Part shown: positions 25,785 through 35,025 of the stretch, piece by piece
Position numbering within the stretch: the first letter of the stretch is position 1
How the letters are laid out: each line of letters starts with the position of its first letter
Assembly: GCA_026398415.1 (NCBI GenBank)
Contig: JAPLSY010000075.1
Coordinates: 1 to 42,523 of the forward strand
DNA length: 42,523 nt
Direction of reading: 5' to 3'
Source: Kiritimatiellota bacterium
GTDB taxonomy: Bacteria > Verrucomicrobiota > Kiritimatiellia > JAAZAB01
The notes under the pieces: generated by a model
Database searches by the model: none
What the model was told of the DNA's origin: nothing
The model's input: only the letters and a program-made list of their open reading frames with translations
Program-made: the position numbers and the translations under genes

Positions 25785-28700
25785 TCATCGCTTGCCGTTC
25801 CACGTAAACCCGGATTGGCTTTCGCTGGACGACCAAGAACCGTCAAAGCTCTTAAGGTCTGCAGAGAACTCCATGGATAGGGTTCCCGTTCCAAATTGAT
25901 CCTGCCACTTACAGACGACAGTTCTGCCATTCAGCAATCTGAATTCTGTGAGTTTGCCCTCGACCAATCCATCTGGATCTTTGAATTCGTATGATCCTGT
26001 CAATACAGCTCCATCTTGGTACAGAACCGTTTTTCCCGAACAAGATTGGATGCCGCTAAATATGATGCTTGTGTAACTACCGGCCAGATCAGACAGCGAC
26101 ATGCTTGTTTGTGGTCGAGTTGCATCGCCCTGATGATAGCGGACTTTGCTGGATTCAGTGTTCTTTGTTTCTATCAAGATGTTTTCGGTTGCTTCAGGAT
26201 TAAGATTTAATATCCAAATGCCGGCACTATTCGCAACCGCCAGTTTCTGCCCGTCATCAAAGGCATGCAGCAAGGTAAAGTCATCGAATGAGCGTCCTGT
26301 AGACGTTCGAATCGGGGCTAAGAATTCCAGTTTGCCATCGGATGTTACACGGCTAAACGGCTTAACAAACCAAACACTGCCACGGATCATTATTTCAGGG
26401 CAGGCCCATTGTGTTATGCGACTGGTATGAACAGTAGAACCGTCTTCTTTAACAACGCCTAACTTTAAATCTTCCGGATCGATTGGGTATTGCACGAAGA
26501 CACCCTCTTTAGAATTCGCCCGTGCCGGATCGCCAACGCCGAATTTACTGCCTGTCACTCGCGCAACCCGCGCAGTATCCGTGCGAAGATCATACTCCAA
26601 TGACCAGTCACGGGTTATCATGCGGAAATGTTCGTCATCAATAGGCTGCGCCCAGCTTGTCTGGCTCCATGGTCCGGGAATTTTTTTCATAACCTGAGTT
26701 TTAATATCCACTTGCCAAAGGCCGGAAAAACGACGGCTAATTTCTAAGCCATGATAGGCTTCTACCATGAAAACAATGCGCCCTCTGTTTGAATCGGGAA
26801 TTATATAATGAACGTCAAACCGAGAGGTTTTATCTAATGGTGTTTGACTTTGACGACTACGATTGGTTGCAATTGTTTTTACTTGACGATTGTTTAAATC
26901 ACAGGTCATCAAAAACGAGCTATTATCGCCGGCTGCGTCGCTAATACTGACAGAGTTATTAAGACCGATATAAAGAACATTGTCGAGAATGCCAATGGCA
27001 TTGACCAAGCGCGCCGGTAATCCGGTTTCTTCTGTAAGTCGCCATGGCGGACTTCCATCCAGCGGAATGATCACAATGCCATTATCATGTGTGCCGATAC
27101 AATAATAATGCGCATTAGCACAGGCAGAACTTATGATTTTTATTTGCCAATTCCTCGGCATGGACCCAACGATTTGTGGCGCACCTCCTGTTAAAGGTAT
27201 TCGCATTATTTGAAGAAAGCGCTCGTTTTTTTGATCTACAAGCACAATTAAATCTTTGCCAAGAATAACCGGACATGTCAGACTACCTTTACCGTCGAGA
27301 TCGAGCAGAGCTGTTTCATCATTCCACAATTTAACATCAGTAACTCTATTAGTTGCAAAAGGCATAAATTGTGTCAATTGACTTTGCAAAAATGAAGGGG
27401 GCACCATGTTTTGTTGATTATAAAAATCAATTGTTCTTATACAAAGGTCATAAAGCCGGGAACCAAACTTTGAGAGGCTTTCTTTTGGGAAATCAAACCG
27501 ATAAAAAATATCTTCAATAACATCATTCTGCCCGAGCATGAATTGCCATAGTTCGATATAATAAGCATCACGATGGTTTTCACTAGTCGCACGTATTAAA
27601 TCAAACCATGCGTAACAAGCTCTTTTACGGCGTTGCCGGCCCAATTCGTCTTCGTTATCCTCAACAATAAGCCGTTGTATAAATTGCCGGATATCAACGA
27701 ATTGGCGCGTAGTAGATTCGTTTGGCATTTTGGCAAGGTTTACTTCCTTGTGCAGTTGCCCAATCTTGGCATATACGCGCACAATAGATTCAGGGTGTTG
27801 CTGCATTGCACTATAAAGCGATTGATTTGTATGTGGCAGAGTGATTAGCTCCCAAAGCACGCTGTTGCCAATTGTAGAAGCACAGGTGTTAATAAATTGC
27901 ATTTTGTCGCCGACACCGACAAGATAAGGGCCATCCAATTCAGTTCCTGGCAAAGGCGTGAGCGGCCCCCTGTCAAAACCGCGGATTTTCAAAGCAGCAA
28001 GCCATTTCAAGCCCAACGATTCTTGACGTCGAAGATATTCTTTTTGATCCGGATAAAAAAGCAGCAGCAGGTCTTTTATTCTGTTACAAAACTGCGGCTC
28101 GGATAAATACCATGACAGAGTATTCATGGCAAAAGCATCTGTTGGCGCCATGGCGGCCCAACGATCAATGACCGCGTCAACATATTGTCGGCTCATAAGA
28201 AACAGTTCTTTTGTTTCCGGTGTCGGACGGGGATATTCGTGGTTACCCAAAAACAACTTGCCTGCTGGCAACATTAGCACGGAACCCCGGGGACGCCACA
28301 GATTATACAAACGCTCATGAAATCCCTGCCACTCGATCATCAAATGGGCGACAAAGGCAGTCGAATTGGTAATGTTCGCTGATTCAAGAGAATCAATCCT
28401 GGTTAGAATCGCTTCCTTTGCCAAAGCAAGGCCTTCTTGATATTGAGCGTCATTGCTGGCCATCGAATCATGTGTAAATAATTCCTGCGCTAATACCATC
28501 TGGCACAAGGCTCGTTTGATGGCAAAATCTCGTGACGGGCATAGTGCATACGCTGCATTAGCCGCCGCAAGTGCCTCAGTAAATTGATTTTTAGCAAATA
28601 GATAGTCGGATTCTTTACCAAAGCAAATCCCCTCCAACCGTTGGTCCATGACAGATTGAGGCGCCCGTTTGCCAAGAATTTCAATAATTTTAAGACCGAG

Positions 28701-29549
28701 TATCTGGGCCAGCTTTTCTGGATGCACCGCGTCTGCTGAGGCCGTAAGATTAGTGATTATCGTACCTTTAACATTGCACAACAACACATTAGCGGCAATA
28801 TCGTTTGTCCCGTCCTTCTGGAAATCGCTGGCCACAGTTATGGCAGATCCCAACAACTGAGCCGTAGCTTGACAAGGGGTCAACATGTTTTCCCGGTTGA
28901 TTCTATCTAATTGCTGTCGTTCTAACACAATGATTTCAGGGGATTGTATAAGATAGCGCTCAAGCAGGCGATTAACAGTCCGACAAAAAACACTTTGATT
29001 CGGTGGCAGATCGACGTTATGTTCAGGCAAAAAACAGACAGTTGATATTTGCTCTTTGTATTTTAGCGAAACTCGCTTTTGTTGAGCTTCGCTTATGGAC
29101 TTTACCGTTAACTGAAGCTTTTGGTTGAAATCTTCAGGCAATGAAATATCCACCAGTCTTGCTCCCGTTGCGGAATCGAAAACAACCAAGTTGTAAATCA
29201 GCTTATTAGCAGGATCATATTCAAAGAACGCAAAAATATCTGCCCGTAAAATAGTTCCCAGAGCGATCGCCTGAGACGGATCAATTACTCCTTGAAGCGC
29301 TAGTTTCTGCTCCTGAAGAATACGTTCGATTTCTTGTCGTTCCACTAATTCGCAGCCACATGCGGCGAGTTGTATCGTGGCCATGTCAAGTAGCTTATTA
29401 ACATTCTCGCTACCGAGACTACTAACTAAAGCAACACGGCCGGTTATGGTATAATGATTTACTTCCGCCACCGGTGGAGAGGCAGCCAGCGTGGCAGGGA
29501 ATGCAGCCCATGTTATAATAACGGATAAAATATATAATCGAATGTGCAT
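25785..29549 (-). CDS. Giant exported CsgG-fold / TPR-like / beta-propeller protein, paralogue 2
   Basis: A 1254-residue protein. Signal peptide MHIRLYILSVIITWAAFPATLA. CsgG-like unit 1 (about 35-150) has GRVALVSSLGSENV, CELVERQEIERILQEQKLAL and GVIDPSQAIALGTILRADIF. Unit 2 (about 170-290) has STVCFLPEHNVDLP and IIVLERQQLDRINREN. A long helical middle is followed by a propeller-like section (about 720-1140; GLPARLVNAIGILDNVLYIGL). An extra C-terminal beta domain, about 100 residues and absent from paralogue 1, contains YTSIIFSGIQ, KTVLYQDGAVLTGSYEF and SFDGSWSSSES. It lies 99 bases before paralogue 1 and 231 bases after the small CsgG protein. AT-richer than the flanks. No known family covers the full length. 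Confidence 0.75.
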   Translation of the reverse strand: MHIRLYILSVIITWAAFPATLAASPPVAEVNHYTITGRVALVSSLGSENVNKLLDMATIQLAACGCELVERQEIERILQEQKLALQGVIDPSQAIALGTILRADIFAFFEYDPANKLIYNLVVFDSATGARLVDISLPEDFNQKLQLTVKSISEAQQKRVSLKYKEQISTVCFLPEHNVDLPPNQSVFCRTVNRLLERYLIQSPEIIVLERQQLDRINRENMLTPCQATAQLLGSAITVASDFQKDGTNDIAANVLLCNVKGTIITNLTASADAVHPEKLAQILGLKIIEILGKRAPQSVMDQRLEGICFGKESDYLFAKNQFTEALAAANAAYALCPSRDFAIKRALCQMVLAQELFTHDSMASNDAQYQEGLALAKEAILTRIDSLESANITNSTAFVAHLMIEWQGFHERLYNLWRPRGSVLMLPAGKLFLGNHEYPRPTPETKELFLMSRQYVDAVIDRWAAMAPTDAFAMNTLSWYLSEPQFCNRIKDLLLLFYPDQKEYLRRQESLGLKWLAALKIRGFDRGPLTPLPGTELDGPYLVGVGDKMQFINTCASTIGNSVLWELITLPHTNQSLYSAMQQHPESIVRVYAKIGQLHKEVNLAKMPNESTTRQFVDIRQFIQRLIVEDNEDELGRQRRKRACYAWFDLIRATSENHRDAYYIELWQFMLGQNDVIEDIFYRFDFPKESLSKFGSRLYDLCIRTIDFYNQQNMVPPSFLQSQLTQFMPFATNRVTDVKLWNDETALLDLDGKGSLTCPVILGKDLIVLVDQKNERFLQIMRIPLTGGAPQIVGSMPRNWQIKIISSACANAHYYCIGTHDNGIVIIPLDGSPPWRLTEETGLPARLVNAIGILDNVLYIGLNNSVSISDAAGDNSSFLMTCDLNNRQVKTIATNRSRQSQTPLDKTSRFDVHYIIPDSNRGRIVFMVEAYHGLEISRRFSGLWQVDIKTQVMKKIPGPWSQTSWAQPIDDEHFRMITRDWSLEYDLRTDTARVARVTGSKFGVGDPARANSKEGVFVQYPIDPEDLKLGVVKEDGSTVHTSRITQWACPEIMIRGSVWFVKPFSRVTSDGKLEFLAPIRTSTGRSFDDFTLLHAFDDGQKLAVANSAGIWILNLNPEATENILIETKNTESSKVRYHQGDATRPQTSMSLSDLAGSYTSIIFSGIQSCSGKTVLYQDGAVLTGSYEFKDPDGLVEGKLTEFRLLNGRTVVCKWQDQFGTGTLSMEFSADLKSFDGSWSSSESQSGFTWNGKR

Positions 29550-29720
29550 CTGTGGAAATCAATTTATAAAGCATCGAAGGTATAACCGGGAACCATTCGC
29601 GAATATAATCACCCGAAAGCAAGCATGTTGCTTCCTTGCAGGTTTCGACACGATGCTTCCCTGCACCATGTTAGCCCTGTGCAAAAGTTCGCCAATAGGT
29701 CATGATTTAAGCCCGAAAAG

Positions 29721-29752
29721 CGAATTATTCATAATCGTTCATGAATAATTCG
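29721..29752 (-). terminator. Perfect 12-bp inverted repeat in the CsgG cluster
   Basis: CGAATTATTCAT and ATGAATAATTCG are separated by 8 bases, between the small CsgG gene (stop at 29781) and the 1254-residue gene. On the minus strand the stem is followed by CTTTTCGG, so weak intrinsic termination or attenuation is possible. An operator is the alternative, since the stem is AT-rich. Nothing else is visible in the 231-base gap. Confidence 0.45.
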
Positions 29753-29780
29753 GATTAAATTGCTGGTTGTATATTGCGAT

Positions 29781-30752
29781 TTATTTACTAACCAGTTTTG
29801 GCAAGAGGCGTTCGGCAATCTCGGCAGCGGCTTTCTGAAGCGCGGCTTTCCCGGCAATCTGCTCGGTGAGATCAACGACGACGGCGGTCTGACGATCCAT
29901 AGCAATGACTTTGTCCGTCTGGCGATCAATGGCTTTGACTTCCAACCGCGCCTTGACGCTAACCAGGTTGCCGTGGCGCATGGCAAACTCGCTGAAGCCC
30001 TCGCCCTCTAGCACGATGTCGGCTTTCTTGGCATCCGCAGTCTTGCCCAGCACGTCAAAACCCGTCTCCTTGCAGAAGAGCGTTAATTCGGTCTCCGCGG
30101 CCGGATCAATCACAGCTTGGCCGACATGTCGCTCACGGACATTAATGGCAACAACGGGACGTTTAGCATCGCCTAGTTGCTTTTTCAGGGCGGCTATGCG
30201 ATCTTCCATTTTGACCTCTTTGGCTACCAGTTGGTCGGCCTGCTTGGCAATGATGTCTGCCACTTGTTTTGCCAGTTGTTCAACCAGGGGTGCAAGATCG
30301 TCGCTCGATTTGCCCTTCACGGACGCACCCAGAACGCGACTGGTTTCCGTGCCAATGATTTTGGCAACCACATAGAGAGTCTTATCTGCATCAACCACAG
30401 ATCCTGTTACTAATATCTTGGCGCCAGTCAATTTTCCGATCTGGATAGCTTGGTCTGGAGATACGATACCGGATAAATTAAGTTCATGTTCCTGAAGCGT
30501 TTTTTGCAGATCTGCCCGATCTACAAGGAATAAGGCTGGATCTGCCACCAGTTTCGCAAACAGGATATCCGCCGCCTTGGCACCATAGTCCTTGACCCCC
30601 GAACCACGTTCCTGGAATGCAAAAATAGCGGTCGGATAGACCACGGGCGCCTTGTCCGTCTGCGCTTTGGACTGTTCCTCGGCACTTACTGCCACTATGC
30701 CGGTCATTAACACTGCCACGACCACTCCGACTAATCCTGTCCGCTGTTTCAT
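29781..30752 (-). CDS. CsgG/FlgT-like exported protein
   Basis: A 323-residue protein. Signal peptide MKQRTGLVGVVVAVLMTGIVAVSA, then a CsgG-type domain (VYPTAIFAFQERGSGVKDYG, LFLVDRADLQKTLQEHEL, NLSGIVSPDQAIQIGKLTGAKILVTGSV). A helical segment and a second half follow (PVVAINVRERHVGQAVID, TELTLFCKETGFDVLGK, ADIVLEGEGFSEFA, LEVKAIDRQTDKVIAMDRQ). The LVDR...LQEHEL...SGI..PDQAI signature is shared with both giant neighbours, making three paralogues in a row. The start at 30752 has AGGAGG 7 bases upstream; a longer frame to 30821 is rejected. CsgG relatives assemble curli or flagellar and peptidoglycan-linked structures; the role here is open. Confidence 0.8.
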   Translation of the reverse strand: MKQRTGLVGVVVAVLMTGIVAVSAEEQSKAQTDKAPVVYPTAIFAFQERGSGVKDYGAKAADILFAKLVADPALFLVDRADLQKTLQEHELNLSGIVSPDQAIQIGKLTGAKILVTGSVVDADKTLYVVAKIIGTETSRVLGASVKGKSSDDLAPLVEQLAKQVADIIAKQADQLVAKEVKMEDRIAALKKQLGDAKRPVVAINVRERHVGQAVIDPAAETELTLFCKETGFDVLGKTADAKKADIVLEGEGFSEFAMRHGNLVSVKARLEVKAIDRQTDKVIAMDRQTAVVVDLTEQIAGKAALQKAAAEIAERLLPKLVSK

Positions 30753-30834
30753 AACACGCCTCCTTTTGGTTTGTAACGTACTTGTTTCCGAATGATTTGC
30801 CACCAAGTTGCTAAGGGACAAATAAATAAAGTTT

Positions 30835-31851
30835 TCAATCTTTCGCCGGCAGAAAAGACGTCAGATATTCCAGAATCCTTGCCAAGAGAAATCGTGGTGC
30901 AGGACTTGACCCCCATTTTTCAATAATGGCGAAATGACATAAAATAAATTTATTTTGAGGATTATCAAACGTCATTTCCAGCCAAGGCCATTCCTTATGG
31001 CCTTTCTCCACTTCCCCCACAACTGTCCCCCGCATACTCTTAATCGCAATCGCCGTGCCGGCGATCACACCATCCGGCGGCCAAGCATCTGCATCAAGCC
31101 GTTTATCCATCCTGGTGATGATATCGTTTCGATAAAAACCTATGCTTCGCGGGCAAGGCAACTCGTTCTCACCGGCCCCGGGAAGGCTCAACGTTCCTCC
31201 AGACGGTGCCAAGCATAACACCGGCACACCCCTGGCCGCGGCCGTGAAAAGAATCCCTGATAGACCCTTAAAGTCATTTAAGGACGCGCCTTCCCCAACA
31301 ATAATGATTCCATCTTTCATCTCGGACAGCGCTTCACAATTATTGACGCGTTGGAACGGAATGCCCGCTTTCTCAAAACACTCCCGGGTTTTTTTCTCGG
31401 GATCGAATAACCGAATATTGAGTTTCTTGAGCCATTCCTTACGGTCAACAAAAGGATTTTCCGGATATATCCATATTTTTTTCTCCACGGCGGCAACCGA
31501 TTTATCGGCTCCCGTCTCCGTCATGGACACTACTAAAATAGCCGGTAGAATCACTCCGTCTTTGACTTCCGGCATCTGGACGCGAATTTCCAATATTTCC
31601 GTCTTTCCCGGACTCGGAGCGATCTCTCGTTCCTGCCGGGCCAGCGTACGATCCCCACACGAGAATCGCCATCCGACACGCCCAGTCATCGCTTGCTCCG
31701 AAGATACCGCAAAGTGGAACAGGATTTCCTTGCCGCCCAAGAAATCTGCCCAAGGTTCCTGGGCCACGATGGAAACGCGGGGTTCCCCAGCCAGCGCCAG
31801 CGAATAACCCATGCAAACGAATCCTAACACACACCACATTTTCCATGTCAT
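30835..31851 (-). CDS. Secreted protein of unknown function, first gene downstream of comM
   Basis: A 338-residue protein. Signal peptide MTWKMWCVLGFVCMGYSLALA, then an Ig-like beta section (LFHFAVSSEQAMTGRVGWRF, TEILEIRVQMPEVKDGVILP). After about residue 130 there is an alpha/beta section (ENPFVDRKEWLKKLNIRLFD, GIIIVGEGASLNDFKGLSGI, ARGVPVLCLAPSGG) with the look of a class-I-amidotransferase-like or GATase-type sandwich without a recognised catalytic triad. It starts 30 bases after the comM stop on the same strand, so it could be cotranscribed with comM. It ends 82 bases before the CsgG gene. Confidence 0.65.
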   Translation of the reverse strand: MTWKMWCVLGFVCMGYSLALAGEPRVSIVAQEPWADFLGGKEILFHFAVSSEQAMTGRVGWRFSCGDRTLARQEREIAPSPGKTEILEIRVQMPEVKDGVILPAILVVSMTETGADKSVAAVEKKIWIYPENPFVDRKEWLKKLNIRLFDPEKKTRECFEKAGIPFQRVNNCEALSEMKDGIIIVGEGASLNDFKGLSGILFTAAARGVPVLCLAPSGGTLSLPGAGENELPCPRSIGFYRNDIITRMDKRLDADAWPPDGVIAGTAIAIKSMRGTVVGEVEKGHKEWPWLEMTFDNPQNKFILCHFAIIEKWGSSPAPRFLLARILEYLTSFLPAKD

Positions 31852-31880
31852 TTGTTATTCTCCACTACATTGAGAGATCG

Positions 31881-33449
31881 TCATATCCAGAACTGCCGAT
31901 CCAAATTCCGGTATTGGATCGCTTCGGAGACATGCTCGGTCTGGATGTCAGCGGAATTTGCCAGGTCGGCAATGGTACGCGCCACCTTGAGGATGCGGTC
32001 GTAGGCCCGGGCACTGAAATTGAGCTCCGTGATTGCCATTTTCAACTGGGCCTGGGCATCAGGCTTTAATTGGCAATGCTTGTGCAGTTCCTTCGTCCGC
32101 ATCCCCGCGTTGCAGCGCACCTTGCGCAGGCCCTTGCCTGCCGAGCCGTAGCTCTTGAGCGAAGGCTGGAACCGTTCCTGCTGGGTCGCGCGCGCGGCGA
32201 GCACCCGCGAGCGGATGGCCGCCGAGGGCTCGCCTGTGCCGGTGGACGCCAGCTCCTGATAGCGGACCGACGGCACCTCGATGTGAATATCTATCCGGTC
32301 AAGGAGCGGACCGGAAATCTTGTTGCGGTAGTTCTGGATCTGCAAGGGCGTGCAACGGCAATTGTGTTTGGAGTCGCCATAATACCCGCAAGGGCAAGGA
32401 TTCATCGCCGCCACCAGCATGAATTCACAGGGAAATGTCAGGCTGGCCGAAGCCCGCGAAATGGTCACCGTTCCATCCTCGAGCGGCTGACGCAGGACCT
32501 CCAGCACATTGCGGTGAAACTCGGGGAGTTCGTCCATGAACAGCACGCCGCGATGGGCCAGGCTTACTTCGCCCGGCATGGGATGCGTGCCGCCGCCCAG
32601 CAGGCCGGCGTCGGACACGGTGTGATGCGGCGAACGGAACGGGCGCCGGGTAACCAATGCCTGGCGCGGCGGCAATGCGCCGGCAATGCTGTGGATCTTC
32701 GTAGTCTCCAAAGCTTCTTCCAACGACATGAGCGGCAGGATCGAAGGCACGCGTTTGGCCAGCATGGTCTTGCCCGTGCCCGGCGGCCCGATCATTAATA
32801 AATTATGCCCTCCGGCCACGGCCACTTCAATCGCCCGCTTGGCATGTTCCTGACCCTTTACGTCGGCAAAATCCTCTTCATAGATCAAATGCGTTTCAAA
32901 TACCTTGGCCACATCCACCCGGTAAGGCTTGACGACAATCCTTCCTGCAACGATATCCGCCGCTTCGCGCAGGTTGCGGACCGGATAGACGTCAATCCCT
33001 TCCACCACGGCAGCTTCATCGGCGTTGTCGTAGGGCACCAGGATAGCCGGACGCTTCTTGGCGCGCATAGCCATCGTGATGGGGAGCACGCCGCGCGCCC
33101 GGCGCACTTCCCCGCTCAGGGCCAGTTCGCCCACCAGGGAAAACTGGTCGAGCGCCTCCATGGGAATATCGCCCATCGTGGCCAGCACGCCAAGAGCGAT
33201 GGGCAGATCGAAGATAGGGCCTTCCTTCTTGATGTCCGCCGGGGCCAGGTTGATCGTAAGGCGGTCCTTTGGCATCTCGAAGCCGGAATTGAGGATGGCG
33301 GTATTGACCCGGTCCTTGCTTTCCTTGACTGCTGCATCAGGTAGACCGACGATTACCGTCTGTGGGTCGCCACGGCCGGTATTGACTTCGATCTCCACGG
33401 GGTATGCATCAACGCCATACACTGCACCGGAATGGACTTTGGCAAGCAT
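31881..33449 (-). CDS. comM: ComM/YifB family Mg-chelatase-like AAA+ helicase
   Basis: A 522-residue protein with three parts. The N-terminal Lon-protease-like (ChlI) domain is about residues 1-175 ([35 protein letters not shown]). The AAA+ core has Walker [14 protein letters not shown] near 225 and a Walker B-type segment [15 protein letters not shown] Cys cluster [15 protein letters not shown] follows, then a C-terminal helical domain ending [14 protein letters not shown]. In naturally competent bacteria ComM is a hexameric branch-migration helicase that extends recombination of imported DNA. Length is normal. Its last codons are duplicated twice to the left. Confidence 0.94.
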   Translation of the reverse strand: MLAKVHSGAVYGVDAYPVEIEVNTGRGDPQTVIVGLPDAAVKESKDRVNTAILNSGFEMPKDRLTINLAPADIKKEGPIFDLPIALGVLATMGDIPMEALDQFSLVGELALSGEVRRARGVLPITMAMRAKKRPAILVPYDNADEAAVVEGIDVYPVRNLREAADIVAGRIVVKPYRVDVAKVFETHLIYEEDFADVKGQEHAKRAIEVAVAGGHNLLMIGPPGTGKTMLAKRVPSILPLMSLEEALETTKIHSIAGALPPRQALVTRRPFRSPHHTVSDAGLLGGGTHPMPGEVSLAHRGVLFMDELPEFHRNVLEVLRQPLEDGTVTISRASASLTFPCEFMLVAAMNPCPCGYYGDSKHNCRCTPLQIQNYRNKISGPLLDRIDIHIEVPSVRYQELASTGTGEPSAAIRSRVLAARATQQERFQPSLKSYGSAGKGLRKVRCNAGMRTKELHKHCQLKPDAQAQLKMAITELNFSARAYDRILKVARTIADLANSADIQTEHVSEAIQYRNLDRQFWI

Positions 33450-33503
33450 GGGTAGATATTTTTATTATTTTGGAATGCTACATTTTCTAAACAAAGAGCG
33501 GCA

Positions 33504-33734
33504 TCAGGCGTAGGCAAGTTGACGCGCATGCGGAATTTCCCGCTTATGGACGGGTCTCAAATCTTCGGCGAGAACAGTAGCCACCAAACTGGTTTCACCA
33601 TCCAATGAAACAAATTCCACTTCAAGCGTTGCTCCGTTTTTGTACACATGCACAACGGTTCCGATATCTCCGGCTTCCAATCCAAGTGTCGGAATATGCT
33701 TATTTAATACCACCCGTTCATGTTCGTTGATCAT
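33504..33734 (-). CDS. DUF4926-type small protein
   Basis: A 76-residue protein: MINEHERVVLNKHIPTLGLEAGDIGTVV, then YKNGATLEVEFVSLDGETSLVATVLAEDLRPV. This is an SH3-like small beta barrel of the DUF4926 type. AGGAGG lies 9 bases before the ATG and the gene follows the DUF6883-like gene after 12 bases. Such pairs occur scattered in bacteria and are often compared with toxin-antitoxin modules. That comparison is from memory and unproven. Confidence 0.75.
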   Translation of the reverse strand: MINEHERVVLNKHIPTLGLEAGDIGTVVHVYKNGATLEVEFVSLDGETSLVATVLAEDLRPVHKREIPHARQLAYA

Positions 33735-33746
33735 ATTGTTTTCCTC

Positions 33747-34088
33747 CTATACAGGATGGGCCGTAATCAAGCGCGGCTCAGATTCTCCCTTTTCAACAAT
33801 CCATACCGTGCGCACTCTCGGATTCCGTCCATCCGGCGACATTAATTTACCTTCTACAATATAACGGCAACCGAAAGGCGATTCAACTGCTTTCACTATT
33901 TTGTTTTCCAAACCGTGTTTACGCAAAGCCTCTGCCAGCGCAGACCAATTATCAAGGGAAAAACCGAAAATCTGAAAGAACCTTGCTTTGCTGCCTCCGT
34001 CCGGATGTTCCGTACACAGAAGGTAATCAACAACCTTTTCCCTTGTTACCTGCGCTTGCAATGCATTCGGCAAATGTTCGGTCTTCAT
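33747..34088 (-). CDS. DUF6883-like protein
   Basis: A 113-residue protein: VTREKVVDYLLCTEHPDGGSKARFF through FGFSLDNWSALAEAL to PFGCRYIVEGKLMSPDG and VRTVWIVEKGESEPRLITAHPV. The pattern (K-x-x-DYLL...HP.G..KA.FF..FGF and TVW) is that of DUF6883. Upstream partner of the DUF4926 gene on the same strand. Function unknown. Confidence 0.75.
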   Translation of the reverse strand: MKTEHLPNALQAQVTREKVVDYLLCTEHPDGGSKARFFQIFGFSLDNWSALAEALRKHGLENKIVKAVESPFGCRYIVEGKLMSPDGRNPRVRTVWIVEKGESEPRLITAHPV

Positions 34089-34470
34089 TCCGTCAACTCA
34101 TAAATCTAATAGGCATCAAGGTTGGCTGGCAATAAAACGGGTCAAGCATAACAAGATAAACATGGGAAAGCAACAGGGGAGATTTGAACAGCTCTGTTTT
34201 GGGCGATCTCTCTTGTATCAGTGCATGGCATGTTTTAGATGTTGGAAAATATGCAAAGAATATCAATGGTTCCGGGGGCTTCCAATTTCAAAGCCGGATA
34301 TCGCCTGCAAGATCACTTCCTGTACCTTCATCGCCCGCTCCAGTGCTGCCTTCGGATATGCATCCATATACCCCTCCTTTGGATGCACCATCCTGCCAGC
34401 TCAAAGCGGACAGATCATTTGTTAATTATGCGGCCAATTCATTTGTTTACGACAATGTTGAAAAAAGATA
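34089..34470. other. Gene-free stretch
   Basis: About 380 bases. Several overlapping plus-strand frames run through it, but none has a ribosome-binding site, recognised domain or plausible composition. It leads into the promoter at 34471. Confidence 0.5.
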
Positions 34471-34498
34471 TTGACAATCAATAAAAAAGATATAGTAT
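34471..34498 (+). promoter_or_regulatory. Sigma-70-like promoter for the secreted-paralogue pair
   Basis: A perfect -35 TTGACA (34471-34476) is followed after 16 bases by TAGTAT (34493-34498), with TATAGT overlapping it. The surrounding sequence is AT-rich. The start would be near 34505, giving a leader of about 105 bases before the ATG at 34610. Confidence 0.5.
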
Positions 34499-34609
34499 GC
34501 ATATACAAAATATGGGGGCAAATTGTATTCTTTTTCGGCTGAACGAACCGGACACAACGAGATTCACCCAAGAGAAACCTTTCAGGCGTGTTTTAAGGAG
34601 GGAAGTATT

Positions 34610-35011
34610 ATGAAAAAATGGTTCGGAACGGCAGGATTGATGATTTTGCTGTGCACCGGCTTAACAGCAAGCGCGTATGACACTGCGCTATACGACGACA
34701 TCGGCGTCGCGTACGGCCTAACCCGGGCCGACATACTTATTCAGGATAACGAAGTATATATGGTCGATGCCTATATCTACGGCATCTACGACACGTCCGA
34801 CTGTTTTTTTGCAGGCAATGGATTATTGTTTTATTATCGCCCATTAAACTCCTTAAAGTTGATCATATTTGAAAGTATCTACTTATACGATTACAGCATG
34901 GAAGGATATTATTACAGCGGTGCGACTCCTGAAGTCTATTGGTGCAACGCGAAAGGCCGTTATGGCGCAACCTATCTGCATTTTGTTTCCAACCTATACC
35001 GGGGGGAGTAG
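34610..35011 (+). CDS. Small secreted protein, tandem paralogue 1 (unknown)
   Basis: A 133-residue protein with signal peptide MKKWFGTAGLMILLCTGLTASA and a Tyr-rich mature domain (DDIGVAYGLTRADILIQDNE, MEGYYYSGATPEVYW). AAGGAGG precedes the ATG at good spacing; an upstream in-frame ATG at 34523 is rejected for that reason. The mature part aligns by eye with the next protein around GNGLLFYYRPLNSLKLIIF and MEGYYYSG. No family recognised; possibly a surface or matrix protein. Confidence 0.7.
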   Translation: MKKWFGTAGLMILLCTGLTASAYDTALYDDIGVAYGLTRADILIQDNEVYMVDAYIYGIYDTSDCFFAGNGLLFYYRPLNSLKLIIFESIYLYDYSMEGYYYSGATPEVYWCNAKGRYGATYLHFVSNLYRGE

Positions 35012-35025
35012 AAAAGAGGAAAGGA

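Noticed and set aside
34184..34474. Overlapping plus-strand frames between the DUF6883 gene and the secreted pair
   Set aside because: No ribosome-binding site, no recognised pattern, and three frames compete; composition looks non-coding.
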